Below are positions 1 to 12,152 of a DNA stretch of 64,000 bases, piece after piece. Positions within the stretch are counted from its first letter, which is position 1. Each line of letters opens with the position of its first letter. Made by a program: the position numbers and the translations under genes. Origin of the DNA: Owenia fusiformis. Its lineage: Eukaryota > Annelida > Polychaeta > Sabellida > Oweniidae. The DNA is taken from assembly GCA_903813345.2 (NCBI GenBank), contig CAIIXF020000008.1, positions 27,140,822-27,204,821 of the forward strand, given 5' to 3'. The notes beneath the pieces were generated by a model that saw nothing but the letters and a program-made list of their open reading frames with translations, was not told the DNA's origin and searched no databases.

Positions 1-903
1 GACTCATTGTGCTAAAGATGGTGATAACACGAAGGGCAATATAGACATTGGCTTAACCCCATTAAGGGAAGCAGCTCATAGAAAGATCAAGTACTGCTTC
101 TAATTCTGATCTGAGCTAATCTTTCAAATCCTTGAAATATAAAACCACCAGTCAAAGATGTCAGGCGTTATACCATTTCTTTTTGAAACTTTCTTATAAT
201 GCTTAATGCAGCTAATAATGTAATAAGTTATGTAACATGAAAAGCAATAATCTAAAGATGCCAAATACAAACACATAATGCCACACAATTACCCAAGTAA
301 CAGACTCATAACATTTTCTACAATCCACATAGGAAGTGTAAATTAGCTTTGGAGACTCTTAGGCTATTTACATCTATTATAGATTCATATATTATTCATT
401 CTAAAAGTGGAGATTATTGCTCTGAAGATGCATATAATATACCACAAGGATAAATGGACATTCATATGCATGAATGTGTTTCTGGCAAGGCAAGGGATTG
501 ATTATTGTTTCTGGTCTCTCCAGGCTTCAAATATTAGACATACTCGTTAGCCATTTCTCTCAAAGTCCATCTTTTGAATAGACTAAATGATGGTCATTTA
601 GTAGGAAGACAGTAGAGCAATAAATTGATTTGTCAGACAAATTTTACTCCCCCCCTCCCCATTTCCATTATACTACTCCTTCCAATATCACAGCAAAGTA
701 GGACTCAAATTTAGATAAGAAAATAGCAAATATGAAGATGACTGTACATGAATTATGAATGACTACATAAACAACAACTATACATTCATTTGCTCATCTC
801 TGCCACACAAAGTAATTGCAGATATCGTAACAATTGATTCCGACCGATGGCACGATACAACAATATGGCGGTTTACACCGACAATGTATTTGTATTAATA
901 AAG

Positions 904-1014
904 TAGTCTAGCTTCAAGTCTCCAGACTCCTCCCCCTCCTTTATGTAATCACTCGTGGGGATGCATATAATTGGGGGGAGGGGGAGGACCACAAGGGCTT
1001 GCAGCTAGACTATA
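904..1014. mobile_element. Small TIR element (TAGTCTAGCT family)
   Basis: The ends are inverted: TAGTCTAGCT on the left and AGCTAGACTA on the right, enclosing G/C-rich runs. Related copies occur at 22627-22705 and 48649-48725, which are duplicates of each other. There is no coding capacity. It is a MITE-like element of unassigned superfamily. Confidence 0.5.
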
Positions 1015-1578
1015 ATACAAATACAAATCACTTTATCATTGCAATACTACAATCAAATCTGGTAAGAACAGAACAGAACATCATATCAATGATGTGAGAA
1101 CCATTAGTACATAACACATACTAACCATCAAATATGTACCATCATAATCAGACCAATTGTTTCATCAATAATTCAATAAGCAATAATTTGTTTTCAATAT
1201 AATTTGCTATCAGTACAATGAATCCTGGCTGCAAGCATCTCTGAATTCAATCACTCCTCATAATATACCTAATACACCCTAGAGTAAAACTAATTTCTTG
1301 AGTAAAGAATCCCTTAAGAAGACTCCCCAAAGAATCTCACATTTTTCTGCAAAGTGAATTCTATTTAACATGCAATACTGAAATTGACAAACTTGAATAA
1401 CATCTCCCTCATCAGCATGTCGGTCCGAACACAGTGAAGATCGAGCGTGCGAAGATACTCCAGCATAGGAGTATCTTGATTAGACTAAGTCCATACTAGT
1501 GTTTCTTGCCAGTGGTAAGTAATAATAAGTCAGTTTGGGCAAGAAGGGAGGGGTAAAGCCAAGGATACAGTGAAGAGC

Positions 1579-1756
1579 CCAGATCCATAACAAGGGGGCT
1601 TCGAAGAGTGCAGGCGAAAAAATTCTTTCAAAATAAGGCAGTGTTTACCATTTTGAGCAGTTTTCTCTTGATTTTTGGCAAAAAGTGTCAAAAAATGAAG
1701 CTTTCTGGAATTTTTCAGAAAGTAAACCTCCTTGACAAAAGCTGGCTACGGACCTG
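1579..1756. mobile_element. Degraded CAGGCCCGTAGCC-type MITE
   Basis: The right end reads GGCTACGGACCTG and the interior shares long stretches with better preserved copies at 6544-6698, 11943-12091 and 32896-33084. The left end is decayed. It is non-coding. Confidence 0.45.
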
Positions 1757-2932
1757 GAGCCAGTACACCAGTATGAAAGTAAAAGGATAGGCCTACAACA
1801 AGAGATGCCATGGGATAGTAAGCTTAAACAACTGTACTGATTTACGTCATTGTCGCCCAAAATTATCAAAAATCTGAGTAGAATGATAACTGCATTAACC
1901 AATTAATTAAACATAGTGTCAAAATCACTTGACACACATATATTTTTATGGTATTCAATAAATTCATAATACAGAAGGCGGTAATATAAATGTATTTATG
2001 TCCTTGCGTTTATGATTGATATGTGGTATAATCAACAAATTTCTTGGTGTCATATAGCCAAGTTGCAATCTCAGACTTTCTTTTAGGATATTTCTACTTA
2101 TGACTATTGATATAACAGTCGAATATTGTTGATTTAAAGATGAGTATTAATCTCTAATATGTACAGGATAAAGTTTCACTTTAAATTTTGATAACCGTTC
2201 AATGAGAATAGCAATGGTCCACAATGAACATATGCAAGATTAGATAGATGTTGAGTGTATTATAACTGCCACTGAACTTTCGACAAACGAAGCAACACTC
2301 TTAGACACTTTCTGATAACTGATGGATTATAAATAGAATATAGATGTAATTCATTAAAATATCAACACAAAATTATCAAATTGACGTCAGAGATTTGGAT
2401 TTTCAAGCTACTATTCACTTTTTCGAGATAAGACTAAGAGCGTGTGATAAATTATCAGTTAGTCAACAAGTATTACAATCCAACTTATTCTATATCTGGA
2501 CATTAAAATGTCAACCAGTTCTATCTACGTCTTTGAAAATGTATTTTTAGCCTACAATAAACTTAACGTTGCATCTCATAAAACACAATTTATCAGAAAT
2601 TTATGAGGGAATATGATGACCAATAGATTTTTGTTTCACAACTCCTGGAGAAATGAGCTTTTTGAAATAGAAATATTTAGATAGTTGTAAGTTTCAAATT
2701 AAAACATCTTTGCAGAATTGCACAGTAGTAAACCTTACAACCCTGCTTTATACCAATGTAATATCTATCAGAAAATAATTATTCAACATTTGTTAAAGCC
2801 ATAAGGTGGTTAAGCATCATAAGAAATAATTTCACTGTATATGGACATTATTATAATTTGTCAGGATAGTTAGCTCCTACTTATGAAAGTTAGGCAATGA
2901 ACCCCCCACCAAGGCATAAAAAGTTAACTCAC

Positions 2933-4671
2933 TCAGTTTCATCATTTTCGAAAGTCAATTCTCCGTGGACATCTTCGTAATCTCTCCCATCTTTTGCGGT
3001 GCCCTCTATTGTCTTGTATGGAATCTTGACACAACCTCGGGCACCAGTCGCACGTGCAACTTTGATGTGGGCTTCTCCGATAGATTCAACAAAATCAACT
3101 TTCTCCGACTCAAAGTAAAACATACCAGCATGGTCATCATCTAAGATCATTACAGTTGCTCTCACTGGATTGGTCAATTTAGCAAATTCTGATGTTCTGT
3201 GTTCGCTTATCATCCCTTCATTACCGCCAACACGGACATTGCTTATGAGAACAAAAAAGTGTTCATCCTCTTCAAAGATGTCATCATCAATAATACTGAT
3301 GGCAAACTGCTGGTGCGTCTCTCCAGGTTGAAACACTAGGGTGCCCTCAGCATATTCATAGTCAGTCCCAGCAGTCGCACTACCATCTTCCGTTTTATAG
3401 TCAACATAGATTGTGTTTCTCAAGTTGCCTCCACTTCTAGCAACAGTCATTTGAAAGCTACCTACACTCTCCATCACTGTATAGTGGCCAGGTTCAAAGA
3501 AAATCTTAGTGACATGAGGATCTTCAGCTTCGTCATCCAAGGCTGATTTTTGACCAATCTTGGGTTTCTTGAGGGATGCGCCTCCTGTTAATTTCCTTAT
3601 GGATTGAATACGGTAGAATGCACGACTTTTCGGTCCTCTGTTCATTGCTTCCGCCTGTGCCATTTCTTCCAGTTTCTTCATATCAACATCTGGGTTATCT
3701 TTGCGAAGTCCTCGTAGAATTTCAATATATTCCAGCCTGTGCTTCTCAAATTCTTTAACTTCATCATCCGAATCAGCAATTCCCTTATAGTGAGTATCAT
3801 TGTCATTGTTATTCATTAATTTACCCATTTCCAAGTCCTCATCATCATCAGCCCCTTCTGTGATAACAACAATACCCTTGTGTAACCCAGCTCTATAGTT
3901 CTTATTCAGATATTTGTAGAATAGAAGCCTTCGTTCAGCAATATATGCAGTGAGGATGGTTATAGGAAAAAACAAGAATGTTAAGACACCCTCCCAAACT
4001 TGAATCTCACCAGGCGATATTACGGCAATGATAACATAGAGCCACAAGTAGGCAAAGATACTCCAAGATGCTGTGATACAGAACACGCGCAAATGTTTAA
4101 TTCTCCGCACTTGTCCATCTGGGATAACATAGCAACAGAAGCCAATGATACAGAACAGGTTAAAGGCAGCACTTCCTACGATTGTTCCAGGACCAAGTTC
4201 TCCAGCCTCAAAGTTTCTTCCAATCACCTCAACAATAGACAGAAGAATCTCAGGGGCAGATGACCCGAGAGCCATGAGAGACAGATTAGATACTGTTTCA
4301 TTCCAGATCCTAACCTTTATTTTGGTCACTTCCCCAGTTTTACTCTTAATCTTGACAGTACGTTCTTTAGATGTGATTACTTCGATGGATGCCATAAAAC
4401 GATCTGCTATGATAGCAACACCACAGAAACACCACACCAAACCGAGGCCATATACGATGGTTCTACAAATCATATCACCCGTACTCATCTCTATAGGCCT
4501 CCAAATTGGGAAGACCACGCCATCCTTGCAAGGGTCGGTATTTCGGTTACACGTCGGGGGAGGTTCTGCGGTAGCACTGGTGTTCTGTGAGAGGACAGGC
4601 TCAAATCCTAAACATACTAACATAACACACAGTCCCAGAATCTCCGCCATAGCTTTATTGAAGGCTGTCAT
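2933..4671 (-). CDS. Na+/Ca2+ exchanger (SLC8/NCX), large first coding exon, copy A
   Basis: This exon encodes about 580 residues of a plasma-membrane Na+/Ca2+ exchanger. From the ATG at 4671 it shows a signal peptide (about 1-29), an N-glycosylation site (NTS) and an extracellular cysteine pair. The first membrane cluster (about 72-245) includes the alpha-1 repeat core ALGSSAPE at 134-141 and GSAAFNLF. A basic XIP-like segment (RRLLFYKYLNKNYR, about 247-260) opens the cytosolic loop. CBD1 (about 391-512) keeps the Ca2+ ligands IIDDDIFEEDE and LDDDHAG, and CBD2 begins near 515. The exon stops at FENDET plus two bases of a codon, followed by GTGAGT; reading on gives an immediate TGA. Vertebrate SLC8A1 also has such an oversized first coding exon. 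A TTTGCAG acceptor at 4763-4764 suggests an upstream 5'UTR exon. TM6-10 and the alpha-2 repeat are not seen in the window. Confidence 0.93.
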
Positions 4672-5558
4672 AATTAATTAATGCCAAATGAATCGTCAGG
4701 TCTGCTAATGCTTGATAACAATTGCTAGTTAACTTGGTGAATGTTTTCTTAGCCCTCAAATCCTGCAAATATCATAAGATCAAATAAATCTCAAACCAAT
4801 TGTTAGACTGACTTAGACCACACTATGTAAGAAAGAAGCTCTATAAACCATAGGAACAAAGATAATATGCTCATCCTTTGCTTTTTCTACTTAAAAATTA
4901 TATAGTTAATAAAAAATCAAACTTGATTTTCTTTGCTTAACGGAACTATCTAGTTCTTTCTATCAGATTCAGAGGTAATAATATGGATACTTACATTCAA
5001 GTGACTGACTATTGAAAATCCATGGTAAAATAAACTAGAGCAATTTCAACCATTTAGGCTACCTGTCGGCTCATCTCTGAAATCTCCTACTCTCAAGATT
5101 ATATAGCATTATTTGATATGGATTAATAATTGACAAAATGACCATATAAGGTATGACTTTAAGATACAATACTGTCGGTTCATCCTATTAAATCTCTGAA
5201 ACTGACTGTTTATGATCACATGATCAAAGCACTTGAAATGATACTACTGAAGTTGTTTAAATTATTTTAATGAAAGTTATAGTACTTAAAACTTGTCAAT
5301 AATCAACCAGCCCATCTCATTTATAGTAGGTCCGATCAGTTGAATTTTAATACTGTAGTGTCACCTATTTACTATTTATGAACTAAACTGATCTAGAAAA
5401 TAAAAATGTTAATCAAAATGCAAAATCTTACATAATCTTATATCCCCATTCTAATTTTGAAAAGTATGCTTATTTTTGTGTAAAATGAAGCAGAAACTAT
5501 ATTTTGTTTTAGATGCTGTTTTTTGTTGGATAATTCTACCAAATATACTCCAGTAAAA

Positions 5559-5860
5559 CATGTTTAAGTGAAACACCTTTGGTACCTCTACGAAGTTTGG
5601 GTCAGTTGGGTCTTGGGACTCTGAAAAGTGTTCCCCTAATGCCGTGGTCACATATGCTCCGGTCCATCGGCCGGCGCCTGGCTGATTGAGTGTTTTGTTC
5701 AATATTGTATTCAATTTTGGACAAAATACTAAATCGGCCGGGCGGCGTAGTGAAAATCGGAGCAAATGTGACCAAAGCATTACAGAGCTGTTCCATTCCT
5801 AGAGGTGTTCTATTTGACAGGTCCCACTTTATTATGTAATTTTCCATTCTGGGACTGAGA
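5559..5860. mobile_element. Degraded pogo/Tigger-like MITE split by another TIR element
   Basis: The flanking halves (about 5559-5645 and 5774-5860) match, in order, the intact TIR element at 7714-7875 (AAGTGRAACACCTTT, GTACCTCT, TTGGGACTCT, GGTGTTC). A second palindromic element at 5646-5773 sits between the halves. The arrangement shows the order of insertion. Confidence 0.55.
5646..5773. mobile_element. Palindromic MITE (GGTCACAT...ATGTGACC)
   Basis: Perfect short inverted ends GGTCACAT and ATGTGACC continue inward as TGCTCCG and CGGAGCA. A second copy lies at 19255-19346 with the same interior TTCAATATTGTATTCAATTT. It is non-coding, about 128 bp. Confidence 0.7.
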
Positions 5861-6543
5861 AGTAATCTTGCTAATTTACTGGAGATTGACACAAACATGA
5901 GTTTTGACCACGCTAGGCTTTTAGGAACATCAAGACTAATCAGAAAAGATCAATGTAATTTTAGGGACCATCTCAAGAAGATAATATAAAATGATGTATT
6001 GTAGGAATTGTGGTTAGAAGAAGTATGTGGTAAATTGAGATGACCCACATCTCTGTTCGATTCATTTTTAACAATGTGCCCCAATACAACATTTTACTTT
6101 TATTTTCTAAATTATGGTATTATGAGAAAGCTGAATGCAATATCAAAATATTATTTTTATCAATACTAATTTCTCATTATTTGAATACCATTAATTTCCT
6201 ATTTCATTGATCAAACAAAATTCCCCCCTCCATCATTAAATGGGCAATTTCTAAAATATTCATTTTTGGAATATTTTATGCCAGACACACTTATAGTTCA
6301 TAATGTAGAGTTGAGTGTTAAATACATTATAACATATGACCTTATATAACCCTGCCTATTGCAAACAGGAACACCAATGTTGCAGAAAAAGCAAATATTA
6401 ATGCAAATATGTGTGACCATTGTGTAAAGGGAATTCCATAGTGGCTAATCTGATTACCCGATTGTTCAACTGAAAGGATTTTTCTCCTTGTTGTATGAAT
6501 TGTTAAAATGTACAGAACTGGTTTTATAAACAATTGTACAAAT

Positions 6544-6698
6544 AGGCCCATAGCTAGGATTTTTGAAAAATTCCAGGAGGGTTCACTTGTGAGAATTTTG
6601 GTCCAAAAATGGCCAAAATCACTTAAAAAGTGCTCAGATTTTTTTGTTCGTTCGTACCAATCGAACCCCCCCCCCCTTCCCCCCCGGCTACAGGCCTG
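6544..6698. mobile_element. CAGGCCCGTAGCC-type MITE
   Basis: Inverted ends AGGCCCATAGC and GGCTACAGGCCTG enclose the family interior, including CCAAAATCACTT and a poly-C run. It is related to 1579-1756, 11943-12091 and 32896-33084. It is non-coding. Confidence 0.65.
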
Positions 6699-7713
6699 AC
6701 AAATAACTTAGAAACTCTGCAATAATAAAACTCCTCACTATAACAAATACTCTTTACCATAATGAACTTTTCACCATAATGAACACTCCTCAGCATCATG
6801 ACTTCACACCCAAACAAAACTGAAAGAAGCAAGAATTGAAAACACAAAATTGTACACAATTGATTAGACTATTCCAACAAACTCCAACAAAATTATTGAA
6901 TAGCTGGTTAGTATATATTGAATGTTAGAATAAGCAATGTAGGTCCTCAAATATAGTACATGTAAATGGAACTTAAATTGATAATAGCTTCACAATTTGC
7001 TAATTATCTGAAATTGGCAACTTCTAACTCATGATGGACAACACAGGACACATATATGTGTGAGATGAACTTGAACCAGAGTTCAAATTTTAGTTTTAAA
7101 AATAAAGTATATAATAACATTTATTTAAGCAGCCCCCCCCCCCAATCTCCAAGGTATTATGTAACGAATATGTCAATGTGCAATTGTACATGCACACATG
7201 TCAAAAGAAAGTGAATAACATGAGAGCACTTTGTGTTAAACATGACATGACATGAGTTTGACATGACATTATAATATAAATTACAATAAATGTATATTGA
7301 AGCTTGAAGTGAGGGGCTTAGTCAGTATCCAAAATAGGCGAGATAAATAGGATATTACACTTATATGGGATATAACTTTCAAAATTTCAGTCAAAAAAGC
7401 CAAAAGTATTTTGCAGTAGTTTTTCAAGAAAAATGTCTTTTAACAACATTTTTGTGTAAAATTTTACGCAGTTTACAATTTACATTCAATAAATCACAAA
7501 AACTCCTTAAAATCTATTAATTCTTAAATATTAAACATTCGTCTAAAATTCGGGCATGTAATAAGTGTTTAAAAATACAACATTGAGCATGTGGATTGAC
7601 GTCAGTGTTCTCATTGTACATACTCTAGTAATAATAGGCTTATCCAGCAGCTGCCATACTGGGCTGCAAGCTATTATTGTACATTGTATTTTACTATGCA
7701 CCAGTGTGACATA

Positions 7714-7875
7714 CAGTAAAACCTGTCAAAGTGGAACACCTTTTGTACCTCTAAAAAGTGTTCCACTTGGGAGGTGTTCCACTTACAGAGGTTCATTTAT
7801 CATTAAGTCAAATTGTCTTGGGACTCTTGAAAAGTGTTCTACTTATAGGGGTGTTCCACTTTACAGGTTTCACTG
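7714..7875. mobile_element. Pogo/Tigger-like MITE with TA target duplication
   Basis: The inverted ends CAGTAAAACCTGTCAAAGTG and the complement of TTTACAGGTTTCACTG are flanked by TA on both sides (7712-7713 and 7876-7877). TA duplication plus CAGTRAAACCTGT ends is typical of Tc1/mariner-pogo elements. There is no transposase. Confidence 0.7.
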
Positions 7876-8887
7876 TACTGTTAAATCAGTGTATTCCTTC
7901 GGTGTAATACCTTGATGGGTCTAGATGCCAGTATGAAGGATTGCAAGCATTTTCTATTTTTCATATAAATACATTTATTGAAAGTAAATGTATTAAGATT
8001 ACTGAGAACCAATTAGTGTTTATCTTGGTTCTGAACCAAACTGTTTCACTTGTGTATCTTGTCCTATATTAATAAATAAACCTCTTTTATTTCGTATCAG
8101 CTGTTTTTACATTTTCATATAATTTCTCATACTATGGTATGGAATTATATGGGGTACAATTTCTGCCTTCATATAACATGGCCTTAAAAGGGGGCTTCAT
8201 ATGTTTAACAATGGTCATGTCAGTGGGTTCACACTAAGTATTTCCCTGAAGAGCCCATTCTATACCTGGTTCATTTGATTTGTTCCTTTTAACTCTAGAC
8301 AAGAAATAAAGAAATGTTATGTTTAATTTAGGTAGGATACTTCTTGAGTTAAAAATAACTTTACTGTAAAGTTACACAACTGAGTACAGACTGGTGAAAG
8401 GAGGGGAATTCCAATTCTATCTCTAAGCCTTATCACATATTATTACAGTCTTAAGTACATATACTTTCCTCATATTAAAACATTTCACTTTTAGGGTACT
8501 AACTTTTCAAGGGTGTCTATCTTAGTATAGTAAGCATGCTTTAGTACTTTGGTTAAGTGAAATTTAGGGAACTTAAACCAAGTTAACCTAGGAACTAATA
8601 ATAGCAGAGATGTTAAATATTTGTATATACGGATTACAGGTACAGAAACATCTAGAGCAAGGCTGAAGTCAGCATTTAGCATTAAAACCAAATGTGCTGG
8701 TCTTTTACACAACTATTTACAGAGCATTTAAGATAAAGCCTCTTTGCTCAAACACTGGTAATATTTACTTCTTAAAATAGGAATTATATTTGTATAAAAT
8801 CAAATAGCAATCCTTCATGAGATAGAAACATGGTAAGGTGAGAACTTTAAGCATCTGTATTGGCAGCACTGCCGTGGAATGTACATA

Positions 8888-9957
8888 CAGGGCGTTCCAA
8901 AAGTAACAGGACTGGTGCTGGCATTTTGTTAAATATGCACCAATCGTCTTCAAAATTTTACATAATGTACTTTCATATATTGTTACTAAGACTGCAAAGT
9001 GTCGACAAAATATATGAAACTCGGGTAGAGTTATTGTTGCTATAGTAACATGACACTGCAATACCCGGGGCAACATTCCACTCAAAACGTTACAGAGACA
9101 TTAAGCATTTTGTACATCCCATATCATTTTGTTCATGCCATATCACAGTTGAAATGCAACAACTGGTGTGATTTACATTTGTTTTACATCATTTGATATT
9201 CCTATGTATCCTCTACTTTGAAAAATAGCGGTCCTCTTTGGTCAGTACAAGAGTAGTACTCTGTATCCATGACCCAAACACATGAGTGAACCCATTTGAG
9301 GATATGTCACGCAGGGTCGATTGGACAATTTGGAGAAGGTCATTCTCATCTTTAAAGGTCCTACAGTACTGATTAGCATTCCATTCTCAATATAAGTAAA
9401 ATTAGATATTGCATGATCAGAAGAGTATGGTGCATGGTTTTAGACCTCAAGACCAAGCTCCTCTTTAGCTGCATGGTCTTTAATGGTGACCTGCGGGCAC
9501 GCGCGCTATCAAGGTGGATGACCGGCTTCAAAATGGGTCTTTTCAAAAACTCAACCGTGAATTGTTCAGACTGTTAAACATAGTGATATTCCAGGAAATT
9601 GAATAAATGTTATTCTCATTGTGAAATTATACTAGAATCTGAGTTGTATGGCAACATCTTTACAACAAAGCAACTAATAAAATAAACAAGAAATGTTGTA
9701 TTATAATAGGTGAATTAGATACTTTCTTCAGTAATACAAAAATGTTAGATATCACATTTTCAGGAAAAAAGTTGCCCCGGGTATTGGAATGTCATGTTAC
9801 TATAGTAACCATAACTCTAACCGCATTTCATCATTTTTTCTGAAACTTTACAATTTTAGTTGCAATACTTCAAAGTACAATTTGTGAAAATTTGAAGAGA
9901 CTCACTGCAAAATTGACAAAATGCCAGCACCAGTCCTGTTACTTTTGGAACACCCTG
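8888..9957. mobile_element. Non-autonomous mariner-like element with about 185-bp TIRs
   Basis: The left arm (8888-9072) and right arm (about 9769-9957) are inverted copies beginning CAGGGYGTTCCAAAAGTAAC and running inward to CCCGGGGCAAC. TA flanks both ends (8886-8887, 9958-9959). The centre (about 9073-9768) has no open frame with a DDE/D transposase. It looks like a long-TIR deletion derivative in the Tc1/mariner superfamily. Confidence 0.75.
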
Positions 9958-11942
9958 TATATATGGTATAAACATGATAAATGAAAGATAATGTGTTAAT
10001 CCACTCTAAGCAGAGATACTTGGTATAAATATAATGGTAAGAGGATATGGCCATATCTGATTTATTAGATTTAAAGATGAATCATTTATTTTGTGATGAA
10101 AAAATGAAGCAGTCGTATCGCAGTATAATGAAATTGGATTTGGAATTACTGCACACATTTTAAACCTGTATATACCAAACATCACTTTAATCCCATTTCC
10201 CGACACCTTTCATTATGAACACTTTTTCTCGGACCCACTTTTGTTATTTCCCATTGATTCACATATTAAAAAACATTGAAATGTGAATACCTGCAAATAC
10301 GAACACTTTAGGTAAGTTCTAATGGTGTTCGGTTTAAACAGGTTTTCTGAACATGTGCATGTATCTTTCCACTATTTGAAAATGTCAAAATTGTATTCAA
10401 TCATCAACAACTTTGTCAAAAACATTCAAAAATGATTATTATAGAAATTTACCATTTGCTTTTTGTACGCTAAATTTTTTTGAAAGGGCATCAAGTTACT
10501 GTATATTTGATTTCCATTTATACACCACATAAGTCAATTGACTTAATATAAAAAAGGGGTTATTGGCCTCAAATATATTATTATGGCACTTATATTAAAG
10601 CACTGTATATATAACTGTAAAACACTATATTCAGCCAACAATGGTAGAAATGTTTGATCTGTACAAATACAGTTCAGAAAAACTTATGAATTGATCATTT
10701 TCATTCAGTATTTTATTCAAGGCCATACCATTTCTAGTTGTTTGACTTGGCTTCGTTACTTTTAACTAGTTCCTCTGTGCACAGGGTAACAATACCACAA
10801 AACTGTTTGATGAATAACTCTACGAAACATGGCATGCACAAGATTTGTAACCCTTTAATTCATTTATTTAACTTTGCTTCATAGGAGAGCTTCGTTATTA
10901 TAAGCTTATCTCTGTGATCAGGGTATTAACGAGCCCACGAATTGATTGACAAATAAATTAATGAAACATGGCATGCACAAGAATTGTAATTTTAAATTTG
11001 TCAATCAGGAGTCATGTATTGTAGACCTATCAGGCAATCAGCCTTCTCAGTTAGTATAGTATACATGTGTTAGCTGACAAATTACTGCATGCATATTACA
11101 AATAATGTAATATAAATTCCATGGAAGGCAAGGGACCTGTAAGTACTTAAGCCAGGAAAATCAATGTCCTTCTAAATGTAGCAGAAGAAACGATTGGCTA
11201 TATCGCCTGATTTATCAATACATACAACACCAAAGTATAATAGGGAATCAAACAGCAAAGTTCTGCAGATGGCAGCTTGTCAAATTGCATGACTTTTTCT
11301 CATCAGTCTAATGCTGTCATACGCAGGGACGATCAATGCAACTTTTACATCAACACACCATTGTGTTTAAGTATTGCAAACACAAGAACAAAAACAATTA
11401 TCAAGTTCAATTGTCATGGTATGAAGAGCCAAATATTTGACATTGGGATATATATAGATTTATGTGAACTAATGTTAATAATGCTGAATCGCATATCAAC
11501 TTTCCAAGTCAATGCTAACTAAATTCACATGGATGAAAATCAATAACATATTGGTTAATCTATAAGGCTGCAGTGTTACAATTGCAGGCAGTAGTTTTAC
11601 TCTGAAATAGCGAGTGATTCTCTTGCATGAGTCAAATATACAACAGTTACATGTATATCTTTTTATACACCTCCATTTAGATATCAATGCAATCATATAT
11701 ATATTATATGCAGTAAGTGAACCATCTGACTGAGATTAAACAATATTGTAATTGAATTTAGCAATTCAATCACTTTAGTTCAACCAGTATATAGAGGTGT
11801 CACGGAACAAAAAATCTTCAGAATGGTTTGACATGGAACATTTGACTTCAGAATAGAAAAATTTTAGCTCTTGAAAACAAAATTGTCAATTCAAGTTATA
11901 TTGTGGTTTACTCACTTCACTCTAACAATTGTACAGAATCTT

Positions 11943-12091
11943 CAGGCCAATAGCCAGCTTATGCCAAGGGGGGTTAACTTTTGAAAATATCCAGGCAACT
12001 TTGGACCAAAATCACTTGAAATAGAATAATGAAAAACTGCATGATTTCGAAATTATTTTTGGCCAGCCCTCCCCCCTCGGCTACGGGCCTG
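11943..12091. mobile_element. CAGGCCCGTAGCC-type MITE
   Basis: Inverted ends CAGGCCAATAGCC and GGCTACGGGCCTG enclose the same interior as the copies at 6544 and 32896. It sits in the intron within 65 bp of the NCX exon donor at 12152. Confidence 0.65.
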
Positions 12092-12152
12092 ATCTTATGT
12101 AGATTTAGTTAAGATTTCTAATAATCATTATAATAATAAAATGATTACTCAC

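Larger units (their letters stand above)
1..2932. other. Non-coding, presumed NCX intron
   Basis: No convincing coding sequence was seen on either strand. On the minus strand this is the DNA just 3' of the NCX exon at 2933-4671, so it is presumably the start of its downstream intron. I looked by eye for the rest of CBD2, the second membrane half and the alpha-2 repeat and did not find them. The stretch contains two degraded small TIR elements (904-1014 and 1579-1756) and is otherwise AT-rich. Confidence 0.5.
4763..12152. other. Non-coding DNA between the two NCX exons
   Basis: About 7.4 kb with no coding exon that I can support. It holds several small TIR elements (annotated separately) and AT-rich single-copy-looking DNA. 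If the exon at 12153-13906 belonged to a compact gene of its own, its 3' exons (rest of CBD2, TM6-10, alpha-2 repeat) should lie here on the minus strand. I did not recognise them by eye, although short diverged exons could be missed. Confidence 0.5.

Noticed and set aside
5451..5898. Two minus-strand frames of about 100 codons
   Set aside because: They lie over nested MITE sequence and have no protein-like conservation.
1..12152. C-terminal NCX exons (rest of CBD2, alpha-2 repeat, TM6-10)
   Set aside because: I looked for the alpha-2 and TEYWNGW-like signatures on the minus strand by eye and found none; a computed search is needed to be sure.
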